The notes under the pieces were generated by a model that saw only the letters and a list, made by a program, of their open reading frames with translations, had not been told where the DNA came from and did not search any database. A program made the position numbers and the translations under genes. Of a stretch of DNA of 64,000 nt, positions 26,972-35,536 are shown one piece after another (the stretch's first letter is position 1; every line of letters starts with the position of its first letter). Source of the DNA: Saprospiraceae bacterium (GTDB taxonomy: Bacteria; Bacteroidota; Bacteroidia; Chitinophagales; Saprospiraceae); contig JADKCC010000017.1 of the NCBI GenBank assembly GCA_016714785.1, forward strand, positions 1 through 64,000, read 5' to 3'.

Positions 26972-29779
26972 ATGAATGAAGTATCGTATATTGGCGAACA
27001 TCTTTGGGTTGGCCAAATTGGGCATTTTTGTGTAATTTTATCTTTTGTTGCCGCTTTATTGTCTGCAGTTTCTTATTTCCTTTCGGTAAAAAATAGAAAA
27101 AATGCAACCGCTGTAGGTTGGTCTGTCATAGGCAGAAATGCATTTTATCTGCATGGATTGACCTTATTCACGTTGATAGGTTTGATATTTTTTGCAATGT
27201 ACAATCACTACTACGAATACTCTTATGTATTTGACCACGTATCCGAAGACTTACCACTCAAGTACATCCTATCCGCATTTTGGGAAGGCCAAGAAGGTAG
27301 TTTTATGCTGTGGATGTTTTGGCATGTCGTGTTAGGTGTCATCTTGATTAGGAAAGAAAAAACATTGGAAGCGCCTATGCTTTTTGTCTTTGCTGTAGCA
27401 GAAGTTATTTTAATGAGTATGTTGTTGGGCATTCACCTACCATGGGGAGACGACGCCATCAGAATAGGCTCCAATCCTACTACCCTACTCCGTCAGATCA
27501 ATGAAGCCCCAATATTTGCTAATGCAGATTACTTATCGCTGATCAAAGGTCGCGGGATGAATCCGTTGCTACAAAATTACTGGATGACGATACATCCACC
27601 TACCTTATTTCTAGGATTTGCATCTACCATTGTGCCCTTTGCTTATGCGTTTGCTGGATTATGGCTCAATGATCACAAAGAATGGCTCAAAAAGTCATTG
27701 ACATGGTCACTGTTTTCTGCTGGAATCCTAGGTACAGGTATTCTGATGGGTAGTCTTTGGGCTTATGTAGCGCTATCGTTTGGTGGATATTGGGCATGGG
27801 ATCCTGTGGAGAATGCATCGCTTGTTCCTTGGATCACTTTGGTAGCAGGTATTCACGTACATTTAGTATCTAAAAACACAGGATATGCTACCCGATCGGT
27901 TTATTTCTTTTATTTAATATCTTTTGTACTCATTCTTTACTCTACTTTTTTGACAAGAAGTGGCGTATTGGGAGATACTTCAGCGCATGCATTTACTGAA
28001 ATGGGCTTAGAATGGCAATTGATATTTTTAGTTTTATTCTTTTTCCTTACGGGAATGGGCTTACTTATTTATCGATTCAAAACTATCAAAAATCCAGAAA
28101 AAGAAGAAGAATTAGCTTCTCGAGAATTTTGGATGTTTATAGGGTCATTGGTATTACTTTTTAGTGGCATTCTCATCATTTCGTCCACCTCGCTCCCTGT
28201 ATTCAATAAGATCATGACTTACTTTAATCCTGCATACGAAGGCAGAGTCATCAAGGATGTAATAGGACATTACAATAAGTATCAACTGTGGATAGCTGTG
28301 TTCATAGCCGTGTTGTCAGGGTTTTCACTGTTCATGAGATATGGTGCGGCATTGTGGCCACAGCAAAAGAAAAAATTTACTCAAAGAATGGTGATTTCTA
28401 TCGGGATCTCAGCCGTCTTAACTTATCTAACATCTCTATGGTTGGAATATTACAGTTGGCAATTTGTGGTCATGAGTTTTACGGGTTTGTTTAGCATGGT
28501 TTCCAATTTGGACTACATTATTAGCGTAGTCAAAGGCAATCTCAGAGTAGCTTGGTCAGCCATAGCCCACTTAGGTTTCGGTATGATGATGATTGGCATG
28601 TTGGCCAGTGGTCTCAACCAAAAAGCCATATCTACCAACCCATTTGTGTTCAAGGGAATGTTTACCGATGAAGATGTCAAAAAATATGTACAGCTCATCA
28701 AAGGTAAACCACTTTTTTCCCAAGGCTATCTTATCACCTATCTCTCTGATACCCTGATAGATAGAGAAAGAAGGTATGACATCAATTTCAAAAAACTAAA
28801 CGATAGCATGGAAGTGGTGGAAGAGATCACCTTGCATCCCAATGCGATGTATTCCAATGATTTCAGTAAAGTAGCTGCTTTCAATCCGGATACCAAACAT
28901 TACCTGACCAAAGATATCTTCTCTTGCGTCGTCAGTTTACCACCTGCATTGAGTAGTGTAGAAGATGCTAAAAAAATAGAAGATTCGCTGAAGTTTACAA
29001 CTTATGTATTGTCACCAAATGATACCATCCAAGTTGGTGGATATACGATCAAAGCCAGTGAAATTACCTTTGCGCCAACCCATAAAGAATATGTAAAACA
29101 CGAACATGATGCGGGTATCGGCGTACAGCTCTCTATTACTGATCCGCAAGAAGACACTACCTATTTGGTGGAAGCAGCGCTTGGTATGGAAGGCGCTTTA
29201 ATGTACAATTATCCTGCTGCTATTGAGACCGCCGGACTAAGGGTAAAATTGGCCCAAAATACATTAGACGATTTTTTCACACCCGACGATCAGCTAGAGT
29301 ATAAAGAATTTACCATCAAAAGCAATGGATACATAGATTTTGAAGGATATCGTTTGCAACTCACTGGATTTGACAAAGAGCCTCAGCATCCTAACTATAC
29401 CAAACAAGACAAAGACATAGCTATTGCGGCTTCGATCAATGTTTCGGGTCAAGGTATGGCTGAAGACGCGTCACCAATTTATATCATCAGGGACAACCAA
29501 CCGATGAGTATCAAATCTTATTCGGGCAAATCCGGCCTTCACATCAGATTCAGCAATATCGATCCTGTAAAAGAAGAGTTTTCATTCAAAATAGCCAAAG
29601 ACAAAAGAAAAACGAATGACATCAGTGTCGATATAGCTACGGATGTGCCTCGTACTGATTATCTGATATTGCAAGCCACTATTTTCCCTGGTATCAACTT
29701 GTTTTGGGGAGGAAGTATATTGATGATGCTAGGTCTGTTTTTAGCGGCTTATGAACGATATATCAAAAACAAAAAATGA
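26972..29779 (+). CDS. ccmF: CcmF/CcsA-type cytochrome c heme lyase
   Basis: The 935-residue membrane protein attaches heme to apocytochrome c together with CcmE. It has about 13 to 15 helices, the tryptophan-rich WWD motif YWAWDPVENASLVPW (about residues 272-287), and paired histidines on the outer side such as in MTIHPPTLFLG and IHVHLV. After the last core helix a large periplasmic domain of about 330 residues (from about 575) precedes one final helix (LFWGGSILMMLGLFLAAYE). The gene begins 11 nt after ccmE and overlaps the following Rossmann gene by 4 nt, which makes ccmE-ccmF-DUF2520 an operon. Confidence 0.95.
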   Translation: MNEVSYIGEHLWVGQIGHFCVILSFVAALLSAVSYFLSVKNRKNATAVGWSVIGRNAFYLHGLTLFTLIGLIFFAMYNHYYEYSYVFDHVSEDLPLKYILSAFWEGQEGSFMLWMFWHVVLGVILIRKEKTLEAPMLFVFAVAEVILMSMLLGIHLPWGDDAIRIGSNPTTLLRQINEAPIFANADYLSLIKGRGMNPLLQNYWMTIHPPTLFLGFASTIVPFAYAFAGLWLNDHKEWLKKSLTWSLFSAGILGTGILMGSLWAYVALSFGGYWAWDPVENASLVPWITLVAGIHVHLVSKNTGYATRSVYFFYLISFVLILYSTFLTRSGVLGDTSAHAFTEMGLEWQLIFLVLFFFLTGMGLLIYRFKTIKNPEKEEELASREFWMFIGSLVLLFSGILIISSTSLPVFNKIMTYFNPAYEGRVIKDVIGHYNKYQLWIAVFIAVLSGFSLFMRYGAALWPQQKKKFTQRMVISIGISAVLTYLTSLWLEYYSWQFVVMSFTGLFSMVSNLDYIISVVKGNLRVAWSAIAHLGFGMMMIGMLASGLNQKAISTNPFVFKGMFTDEDVKKYVQLIKGKPLFSQGYLITYLSDTLIDRERRYDINFKKLNDSMEVVEEITLHPNAMYSNDFSKVAAFNPDTKHYLTKDIFSCVVSLPPALSSVEDAKKIEDSLKFTTYVLSPNDTIQVGGYTIKASEITFAPTHKEYVKHEHDAGIGVQLSITDPQEDTTYLVEAALGMEGALMYNYPAAIETAGLRVKLAQNTLDDFFTPDDQLEYKEFTIKSNGYIDFEGYRLQLTGFDKEPQHPNYTKQDKDIAIAASINVSGQGMAEDASPIYIIRDNQPMSIKSYSGKSGLHIRFSNIDPVKEEFSFKIAKDKRKTNDISVDIATDVPRTDYLILQATIFPGINLFWGGSILMMLGLFLAAYERYIKNKK

Positions 29780-30570
29780 CGCCTACGGTATCTATTATAG
29801 GATCGGGCAATGTCGCTTGGCACTTGGCCAATAGATTGTCATTAGCTGGATATGAAATCATAAATGTTTGCGGCAGAAATCCAGAAGAAGAAGCCGAGCC
29901 ATTCGAATCCATCACCGAAGGATTGGTTTATGTGCCCAATATTGAATTGCTGGATGATGGATCAGATATATATATACTGTGTGTCAATGATGATGCGATC
30001 CAAGAAGTGTTAGATACCTTACCTTTTAAGTTGAATGATAATCAGATTTTGGTTCATACATCAGGCAGTGTTCCTTCAAGTGTGCTAGCTGAATATGCTA
30101 AGAACTATGGTGTATTATGGCCTGTGATGACATTGACCAAGTATAAAGAGCCGCAGTATATAGATAGCATACCTTATGTAATAACGTCTCACAATGAGTA
30201 TGTTTCTTATCATTTAGTTACTATGGCAGATCAGATTTCGAGTCATTTTACCATGATGGTAGATGAGAAAAGAATTCAGTTGCACTTAGCTGCTGTGATA
30301 GCCAATAATTTTTCCAATCATATTTTTACTTTGACTGCGGAGTATTGTGAAAAAATGGAGCTTGATTTTGATTTATTGAAAGACATTATAGGTGAAACAG
30401 CCTACAAAATAGAAACTGAAGAACCAGCCAATCTCCAAACAGGACCAGCCAAAAGAAATGATAAACGCACTATAGAAAAACACCTTCAAATGCTAGAAGA
30501 TCAACCAGATCTATACAAAATATACTGTATTTTCACTGAAAGTATCATCCAAAAATATCATCCAAAATGA
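29776..30570 (+). CDS. Rossmann-like/DUF2520 NADP-binding protein
   Basis: The 264-residue protein has an N-terminal Rossmann fold with the dinucleotide motif SIIGSGNVAWHLA (residues about 5-17) and a C-terminal helical DUF2520 domain (QLHLAAVIANNFSNHIFTL, then GPAKRNDKRTIEKHL). It resembles ketopantoate-reductase-type and F420-dependent oxidoreductases. The substrate is not known. ATGA overlap with ccmF and 4-nt overlap with the next small gene show tight coupling; in many Bacteroidota this family lies in the same neighbourhood. Confidence 0.9.
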   Translation: MTPTVSIIGSGNVAWHLANRLSLAGYEIINVCGRNPEEEAEPFESITEGLVYVPNIELLDDGSDIYILCVNDDAIQEVLDTLPFKLNDNQILVHTSGSVPSSVLAEYAKNYGVLWPVMTLTKYKEPQYIDSIPYVITSHNEYVSYHLVTMADQISSHFTMMVDEKRIQLHLAAVIANNFSNHIFTLTAEYCEKMELDFDLLKDIIGETAYKIETEEPANLQTGPAKRNDKRTIEKHLQMLEDQPDLYKIYCIFTESIIQKYHPK

Positions 30571-30848
30571 GAATCATCGGAGAGTTCGACCTAGACCAAA
30601 TCAAAGTAACCGTTTTTGTAATGAATGAAAGACTTTCCGTCAAATACGAAAACAACTTACTAGAACAAACTTACAAATTCAGAGATGGCAGCGGTATTCG
30701 TACGGTAGAAGATGTAAAAAAGTATTCAGAAGGCGAAACGATTAAAGAAATCAAATTAGCTTTTGAAAAAATGGGCACAATTCGTTTACACGGCATACAA
30801 AACTTAAATATCGATTCAGATACTGACAAATTTGACGAGATAATTTAA
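30567..30848 (+). CDS. small hypothetical protein, 93 residues
   Basis: The product (MRIIGEFDLDQIKVTVFVMNE onward, in parts MRIIGEFDLD and VTVFVMNERL) is acidic, soluble and predicted alpha/beta. No family was recognised. It overlaps the preceding DUF2520 gene by 4 nt and keeps good codon structure to its stop, so it is very probably translated as the last gene of the ccmE operon. Confidence 0.75.
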   Translation: MRIIGEFDLDQIKVTVFVMNERLSVKYENNLLEQTYKFRDGSGIRTVEDVKKYSEGETIKEIKLAFEKMGTIRLHGIQNLNIDSDTDKFDEII

Positions 30849-30972
30849 AAGGCTATCCTGAGAAAAACAATAGAAAGTTTTGCTTAAAAAATTAATATCA
30901 TTTTAACTCTTTATTTATAATTGTATTCGTTATTTGATTATTAGATAGATAATATTAATAACTTATAGAATA

Positions 30973-31674
30973 ATGAAAACAATATTTACATTTTGCACGA
31001 TCATCTTTTTTACTTCGTCAAATATTGCATCAGGTATAGATCTGAGATATTATACAGGATTATGGTATAATCCGCAGGTTAGTAAAAAGATCGAAATAAT
31101 GGCTTATGAGGACGGTTTTAAAATAAAAGGCTTACATTCTAAATATAGTCATAATTGGTTTGAAAGAATCAATAAATTTACATTTCAAGATTATGCTGGG
31201 AATAAAATCCGCTTAATTGATGGTAATATTGTCTATTTTCCATATAGAAGTAAAAGAAAAGTTACTTTTTATAAAGTATCCAATGGAGTAAAATCTGCTA
31301 ATAAAGATAACTACAAATCCCGTGATGAAAATCACCGACATAAAGATCAAGAACACAATAATACTAACAAAATTATATCTTTCAATAACAAAATTTTTGA
31401 TCTGTCAAATGTCAATCTAGACAAATTAGAAGGTTCATGGTTAGCCAAGAGTGTTGATAAAATAGTATATATCACTGAGACAAGAGATGGCCTAAAAGCG
31501 AAATTCAATATTGATAAAAAATGGTATTCTTATACCTACAATAGCAAAACAGGAGAATATGTATCTTTAGAAGGTCACAAATATCAATTTACTACACCTG
31601 ATTTGACTTGGAACGACAGCACTGGAAAAAAAGAAATAATGCTCATTAAAATTTCAGATGATTTAATTTACTGA
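30973..31674 (+). CDS. exported hypothetical protein with two related domains
   Basis: The 233-residue protein begins with a signal peptide (IFTFCTIIFFTSSNIASG). Two halves are related: residues about 24-100 (YYTGLWYNPQVSKKIEIM, then GFKIKG) and about 150-225 (LEGSWLAKSVDKIVYIT, then GLKAKF), each an all-beta unit of about 75 residues ending in a hydrophobic strand. They are joined by a charged linker rich in Lys, Asp, His and Asn. No family was recognised. Its gene is 124 nt from the preceding one and is read alone. Confidence 0.75.
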   Translation: MKTIFTFCTIIFFTSSNIASGIDLRYYTGLWYNPQVSKKIEIMAYEDGFKIKGLHSKYSHNWFERINKFTFQDYAGNKIRLIDGNIVYFPYRSKRKVTFYKVSNGVKSANKDNYKSRDENHRHKDQEHNNTNKIISFNNKIFDLSNVNLDKLEGSWLAKSVDKIVYITETRDGLKAKFNIDKKWYSYTYNSKTGEYVSLEGHKYQFTTPDLTWNDSTGKKEIMLIKISDDLIY

Positions 31675-31844
31675 ATTAGTGATTTTAAAGGCATGTCATG
31701 GAAGGTAAGCAGTCTTGAATTAGTGAAATAGATTTAATCTCGGCATACCCAAGTTTGCTTTTTTGCTTTTTATATCTAAGGTATTGATTTATTAAATCTC
31801 AGGTTCTCTCTATGAATTTATCCATGATCAAGGTTAAACTCATA

Positions 31845-31882
31845 AAAAAAGTCCGTTCCCAAAACTGAGAACGGACTTTTTT
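31845..31882. terminator. bidirectional rho-independent terminator
   Basis: AAAAAAGTCCGTTC (31845-31858) pairs with GAACGGACTTTTTT (31869-31882) around a 10-nt loop. It serves the minus-strand giant gene ending at 31903, and may also stop plus-strand transcripts from 31674. Confidence 0.9.
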
Positions 31883-31902
31883 AAAGTTATGTTCTATCGA
31901 TA

Positions 31903-33462
31903 TTACTCGACGATGATCATTTTCTTAGTAGCTGTGAAGTCACCGCTTACTAATGTGTAGTAAAGTACACCACTTACACCTAATTGCTCTTTGGTGAATA
32001 CTTCACTGTTCAAGCCTTTTGCTGCGTCGATGTTTCTTACTGATACAACTTTTCCAGTTACATCATATACACTCAAGGTTGCTGTTGCAGCCTCTGACAT
32101 ATTGAAGCTTACTGTTGTTTGACCTTTGAATGGGTTTGGCTCGTTTTGGAACAACTCGATACTTGCTACCGGTGCTGTTCTTACACTCAAGCTTACATTG
32201 CCTACTTTAAGATCACTGTTGTATGACTCTGCTCTCGTTACATCTGAATTCATTGTGATCATTTCACTTACGTTCATCGCTTTGTTAGCTTTTACTACCA
32301 ATGTGAATAATACTTCTCCTTCAGTTGCATTGACTGCTTCGTTGGATGCATAAGACATAGTCAATACACCATTTTCTAATACTCCTACGTTGCTTGCTGT
32401 TACTTCTAATGCACCACCGTTGATACCTACGAAGCTTGCGCCATCAAGGTTCATGGTATATTGGAATCCTGCTACATCGTTGAAGTTTGCTGCTGTTACT
32501 GGTATTTCTACTACTTCGCCTGCTGCTACTGCTGCATCAGCTACACTCATTGCTACATTGCTGTTGCTTCTAGCTTCTACTGATGGGTTGTTGATATTTG
32601 TTGTTACGTTGCCGTTTACATCTCCTATCTTAACTGCTACGAAATTGTTATCTGAACCACTTGCTGTAGTGCTAACCTCATTAAATGCAATTGGATTTAC
32701 ATTTACTGTTGTACCTGCTACTGGGAATCTCCAGCTTTCGTTTGCGAAGTTATTTGTAACTCCTAAGATCAATTTTCTCAATTCTGTCAAGTCACTTGCT
32801 GTTACTTTACCATCATTGTTCACATCTGCTGCGATCATTAAGTAATTGTTGTCTAGTGTTTGAAGTCCTAAGATATGTCTTTGGATCATTACTAAGTCTA
32901 ATGTACTTACACCATTAAGGTAATCTCCACCTTTGTTGGCTTCTACTACATAATCAACTCCTGTTGGTATTAATACTTCATAAGTTCCTGCTACTCCAGT
33001 ATATTCTGTTTTAGGGAATTCTGTTACTGCAGGACTTACACTTACTGTTACTGCTACGTTGTTTACTAAGGCACCTGTTGCTGTTGCTATTGTTCCTGAT
33101 ACTACTGGTCTGATTGAGTCACAGCCTCTAATATCAAGTACTACTGTACAGTAATCTGTATTCCATGCTTCATCCCATACATCTACATTCACATTGAATG
33201 TACCACATGCTACCCATACTTTTCCTGCACTTCTTGAAGATGGTAACCATTTGTATGCTTTACCTTGTGCATATTCTGCTGCTGTTGCATTAACACTTCC
33301 GTTTGCTCCTGCTTTGTAGAAATGCTCCTCATTTACTCTTGAGTATATCGGTGCTACACCGTCAAATGTAAAGTACAATTTAGACTGTGGTGAACAGTTG
33401 TCAAAAGCACCTTTGTCAAAGTCTCTTGCCCACAATTCTACCATCTTTGGATTGGTCTGCAT
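31903..33462 (-). CDS. giant protein, C-terminal piece: dockerin-like module, cohesin-like region and T9SS tail
   Basis: The 519-residue frame includes WARDFDKGAFDNCSPQSKL (HYR repeat end), a carboxypeptidase-regulatory-like unit, and a dockerin pair: STLDLVMIQRHILGL and AADVNNDGKVTASDLTELRK with the calcium-binding D-x-N-x-D-G-x-x spacing. A beta-sandwich resembling cohesin-type domains follows (VEIPVTAANFNDVAGFQYTM). The last 75 residues are a T9SS type A sorting domain (FQNEPNPFKGQTTVSFNM to KKMIIVE). The same dockerin-plus-sandwich order is seen in the paralogue at 47223-51554. The true reading continues from the preceding frame through a one-base change at 33502-33506. Confidence 0.88.
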   Translation of the reverse strand: MQTNPKMVELWARDFDKGAFDNCSPQSKLYFTFDGVAPIYSRVNEEHFYKAGANGSVNATAAEYAQGKAYKWLPSSRSAGKVWVACGTFNVNVDVWDEAWNTDYCTVVLDIRGCDSIRPVVSGTIATATGALVNNVAVTVSVSPAVTEFPKTEYTGVAGTYEVLIPTGVDYVVEANKGGDYLNGVSTLDLVMIQRHILGLQTLDNNYLMIAADVNNDGKVTASDLTELRKLILGVTNNFANESWRFPVAGTTVNVNPIAFNEVSTTASGSDNNFVAVKIGDVNGNVTTNINNPSVEARSNSNVAMSVADAAVAAGEVVEIPVTAANFNDVAGFQYTMNLDGASFVGINGGALEVTASNVGVLENGVLTMSYASNEAVNATEGEVLFTLVVKANKAMNVSEMITMNSDVTRAESYNSDLKVGNVSLSVRTAPVASIELFQNEPNPFKGQTTVSFNMSEAATATLSVYDVTGKVVSVRNIDAAKGLNSEVFTKEQLGVSGVLYYTLVSGDFTATKKMIIVE

Positions 33463-33479
33463 GATTGCTGTGCTGATGC

Positions 33480-33785
33480 TTACACAGTATGGTGTTGGTG
33501 CTTTTTGTCCACTACCATTACTGTACTCTCACACTGATCTACGTTACCACATCCGTCTGTTACTTTCCATAATACTTTGTGGCTGATATTCTCTGCATTC
33601 AAGATAAACGCTGTTGCGCCTGTTCCTACTGGTACTTTCACTGTCTCGCCGCTTGCTTTCGTTGGCTTAAGGTATGTTACATACACTAAGTCTGCCAATG
33701 GTGCATTCGGGTGTTGGTTTTGTAATGCCGTCCATACTGGGTTTGGTACGCCTGCTATCAATCTTGTCTGGTACCCAGATACCAT
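33480..33785 (-). CDS. giant protein, frame piece 6 (Ig/HYR-like)
   Basis: Residues from IAGVPNPVWTALQNQHPNA to KVTDGCGNVDQCESTVMVVDKK form the end of an HYR-like repeat, with the C-G-N-x-x-x-C pattern. The first residues and the last five (HQHHTV) are out of frame. Confidence 0.75.
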   Translation of the reverse strand: MVSGYQTRLIAGVPNPVWTALQNQHPNAPLADLVYVTYLKPTKASGETVKVPVGTGATAFILNAENISHKVLWKVTDGCGNVDQCESTVMVVDKKHQHHTV

Positions 33786-34044
33786 TCCATGATTTGTTCA
33801 CAAAGCTTGATGCCAATCTGTCAACTGTACCATCTGCCCAACCGTCAAAGAACATTTGCCATTTGATCCAGCTCTCATCTGCACATACTAACGCGTCTGA
33901 TGCTGATGCTTCCAATGCTACTTGTGCCTCACAGCCTCCGTTTGGATTTTGTGTGTTTGGTGTTGCTGCAAACATTTGGTTGGTACAGGTCAATACTGGT
34001 GCGATATCGTCTTTGTATGTATAGTAGTGTACATATCCACCCAA
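33667..34044 (-). CDS. giant protein, frame piece 5 (Ig/HYR-like)
   Basis: The piece from GGYVHYYTYKDDIAPVLTC to WVPDKID carries the start of an HYR repeat (DDIAPVLTCTNQ) and Cys-rich text (GGCEAQVALEASASDALVC). The last third after VPDKI is out of frame. Confidence 0.75.
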   Translation of the reverse strand: MGGYVHYYTYKDDIAPVLTCTNQMFAATPNTQNPNGGCEAQVALEASASDALVCADESWIKWQMFFDGWADGTVDRLASSFVNKSWNGIWVPDKIDSRRTKPSMDGITKPTPECTIGRLSVCNIP

Positions 34045-34453
34045 TGTGTTTTGTCCCGTAGGTGCACACCCAGTTGATATAAGTATATTCTACTCTCCAT
34101 TTTTTACATGCGCCATCCTCGAATAAGAATGTATCTATCTTGATATTCTCTCCTACGATGTCACACTGTCCGTAATTTACGATTGGTTTTTTGATCGTTG
34201 GATTGCTCGCATCTCTCGCATCATCCAATGTAAAGCTACACTTATCCCATACAGTTGTTTGGTTGTTTTGTGCAAACGTTACGGTAAATGGTGCTGTGAT
34301 GGTCGTTACGGTGATGTGTTGTACACACTTCACTTCTACGGTACCTTTCTTAACCGTAAATGTTCTTCTTACTGTGCCTGAATTACATACTTCGTTGTAA
34401 CCCCGGCAATAAGATATCTCTATAAGAGATCGCCAAGTTGCTACATAAGTCAT
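33929..34453 (-). CDS. giant protein, frame piece 4 (Ig/HYR-like)
   Basis: In-frame family text runs from YNEVCNSGTVRRTFTVKKG through QHITVTTITAPFTVTFAQNN to ACKKWRVEYT. The first 23 residues and the part after EYTYI are shifted copies of neighbouring frames. The region matches HYR repeats with a C-x-S-G-T-V-x-R-T-F motif. Confidence 0.75.
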   Translation of the reverse strand: MTYVATWRSLIEISYCRGYNEVCNSGTVRRTFTVKKGTVEVKCVQHITVTTITAPFTVTFAQNNQTTVWDKCSFTLDDARDASNPTIKKPIVNYGQCDIVGENIKIDTFLFEDGACKKWRVEYTYINWVCTYGTKHIGWICTLLYIQRRYRTSIDLYQPNVCSNTKHTKSKRRL

Positions 34454-35249
34454 ACGCTTTAGGGTATCCTGTCATCGTTAGATTTACACTTGATACTTCG
34501 GTGTCAACTCCTACACTTAGGTTCAACTCCATGTCACACGTTACGGTTACATCTGGTGGGCATACTAACTGTGGTGCCAATTTGTTCTCCACTCTCACGG
34601 TTACCCATGTGGTGTTATAATTGTCCTTCATACCATTGATGATTAAGTTATCACCATAGATACCGTTCATATTACCATCATCCCATACTCTCAACTCTAC
34701 ATCATGTAAGCCATAAGACTCTCCTGCTGGAATATCCTCACAACAGAATTTTACAAACTCTCCATTGTCGGTATCCAAATTGCCTAAGATCGCATCAAAG
34801 TTACTATCTTCTGGGTGGAACCATACGCCTGGATTGTTTGGCAATTGCTGTAAGAAGTTGTTACCATTGTATGTCGTATTGTTATTGTGGGTTCCATTCG
34901 CTCCGATGTTGCCACATGATGGGGCTCCTGTCGGTCTTCTTACTTCAAATCTTACATCTGAACAATGGTCATAAGAGCCATTGTCTATTTGCCAACCGTA
35001 GATCTTACCTGCGCCATCTGCACCTGTTCCTGATCCTGTTAAGCTCATTACGATGTTCTGTTTAGCTACTGCTACTGGTGCACTCGCGTCGATTACTGTT
35101 ACAAAAGCTACTGCCTCTGCTAAGTTACCACAACAGTCGCTTGCCCAATACGTGATTGCATGGGTACCTTTTGGCATTCCACTCAATCTGTAATTTGGTT
35201 GTGTGCCTGTCACTGTTACTCCTGCTGGTGCTTTTACGCCCCATTTCAA
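34383..35249 (-). CDS. giant protein, frame piece 3 (Ig/HYR-like repeats)
   Basis: This 288-residue piece holds two HYR-like units: GTHAITYWASDCCGNLAEAV with FVTVIDASAPVAVAKQNI, then FCCEDIPAGESYGLHDVELR with VRVENKLAPQLVCPPDVTVTC (listed in parts). The pattern of a strand pair, CCGN or CCED, and K/A-P linker is that of Bacteroidota surface proteins. About eight C-terminal residues (LLPGLQRSM) run past the next frame break at 34401-34404. Confidence 0.8.
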   Translation of the reverse strand: MKWGVKAPAGVTVTGTQPNYRLSGMPKGTHAITYWASDCCGNLAEAVAFVTVIDASAPVAVAKQNIVMSLTGSGTGADGAGKIYGWQIDNGSYDHCSDVRFEVRRPTGAPSCGNIGANGTHNNNTTYNGNNFLQQLPNNPGVWFHPEDSNFDAILGNLDTDNGEFVKFCCEDIPAGESYGLHDVELRVWDDGNMNGIYGDNLIINGMKDNYNTTWVTVRVENKLAPQLVCPPDVTVTCDMELNLSVGVDTEVSSVNLTMTGYPKAYDLCSNLAISYRDILLPGLQRSM

Positions 35250-35338
35250 CTCCTCTGCTTTCGCACAGTTGTCTTGAAGTTCCCATGGTAAGTCAACATT
35301 CCAATTCGCTGCACAGCCCCATGGATCTAAACTGATCG

Positions 35339-35536
35339 TTACGTCTTTACGTTGAATGTCGGTGCTTTCTCGTCTGTCGCTTTGATTACTTGGATATACG
35401 TGAATACATCACCTGTACACCAGTCTAAGATCGTCCATGTTCTGATTACTTTCATATTACCTCCACATCCGATGCCACATGCATTGATCATTTGGTCGGT
35501 GTATGAAGTATAGATATTACATATTCCATTGTCCAC
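35339..35536 (-). CDS. giant protein, frame piece 2
   Basis: DNGICNIYTSYTDQMINACG followed by IRTWTILDWCTGDVFTYIQ and KATDEKAPTF is the end of one HYR unit and the linker to the next. WTILDWCT is a frequent signature in this family. Frame changes at 35537-35540 and 35346-35348 bound it. Confidence 0.75.
   Translation of the reverse strand: MDNGICNIYTSYTDQMINACGIGCGGNMKVIRTWTILDWCTGDVFTYIQVIKATDEKAPTFNVKT

Noticed and set aside
32126..34974. Plus-strand open frames opposite the giant HYR gene
   Set aside because: They mirror the biased codons of the minus-strand gene and have no signal, motif or ribosome-binding context.
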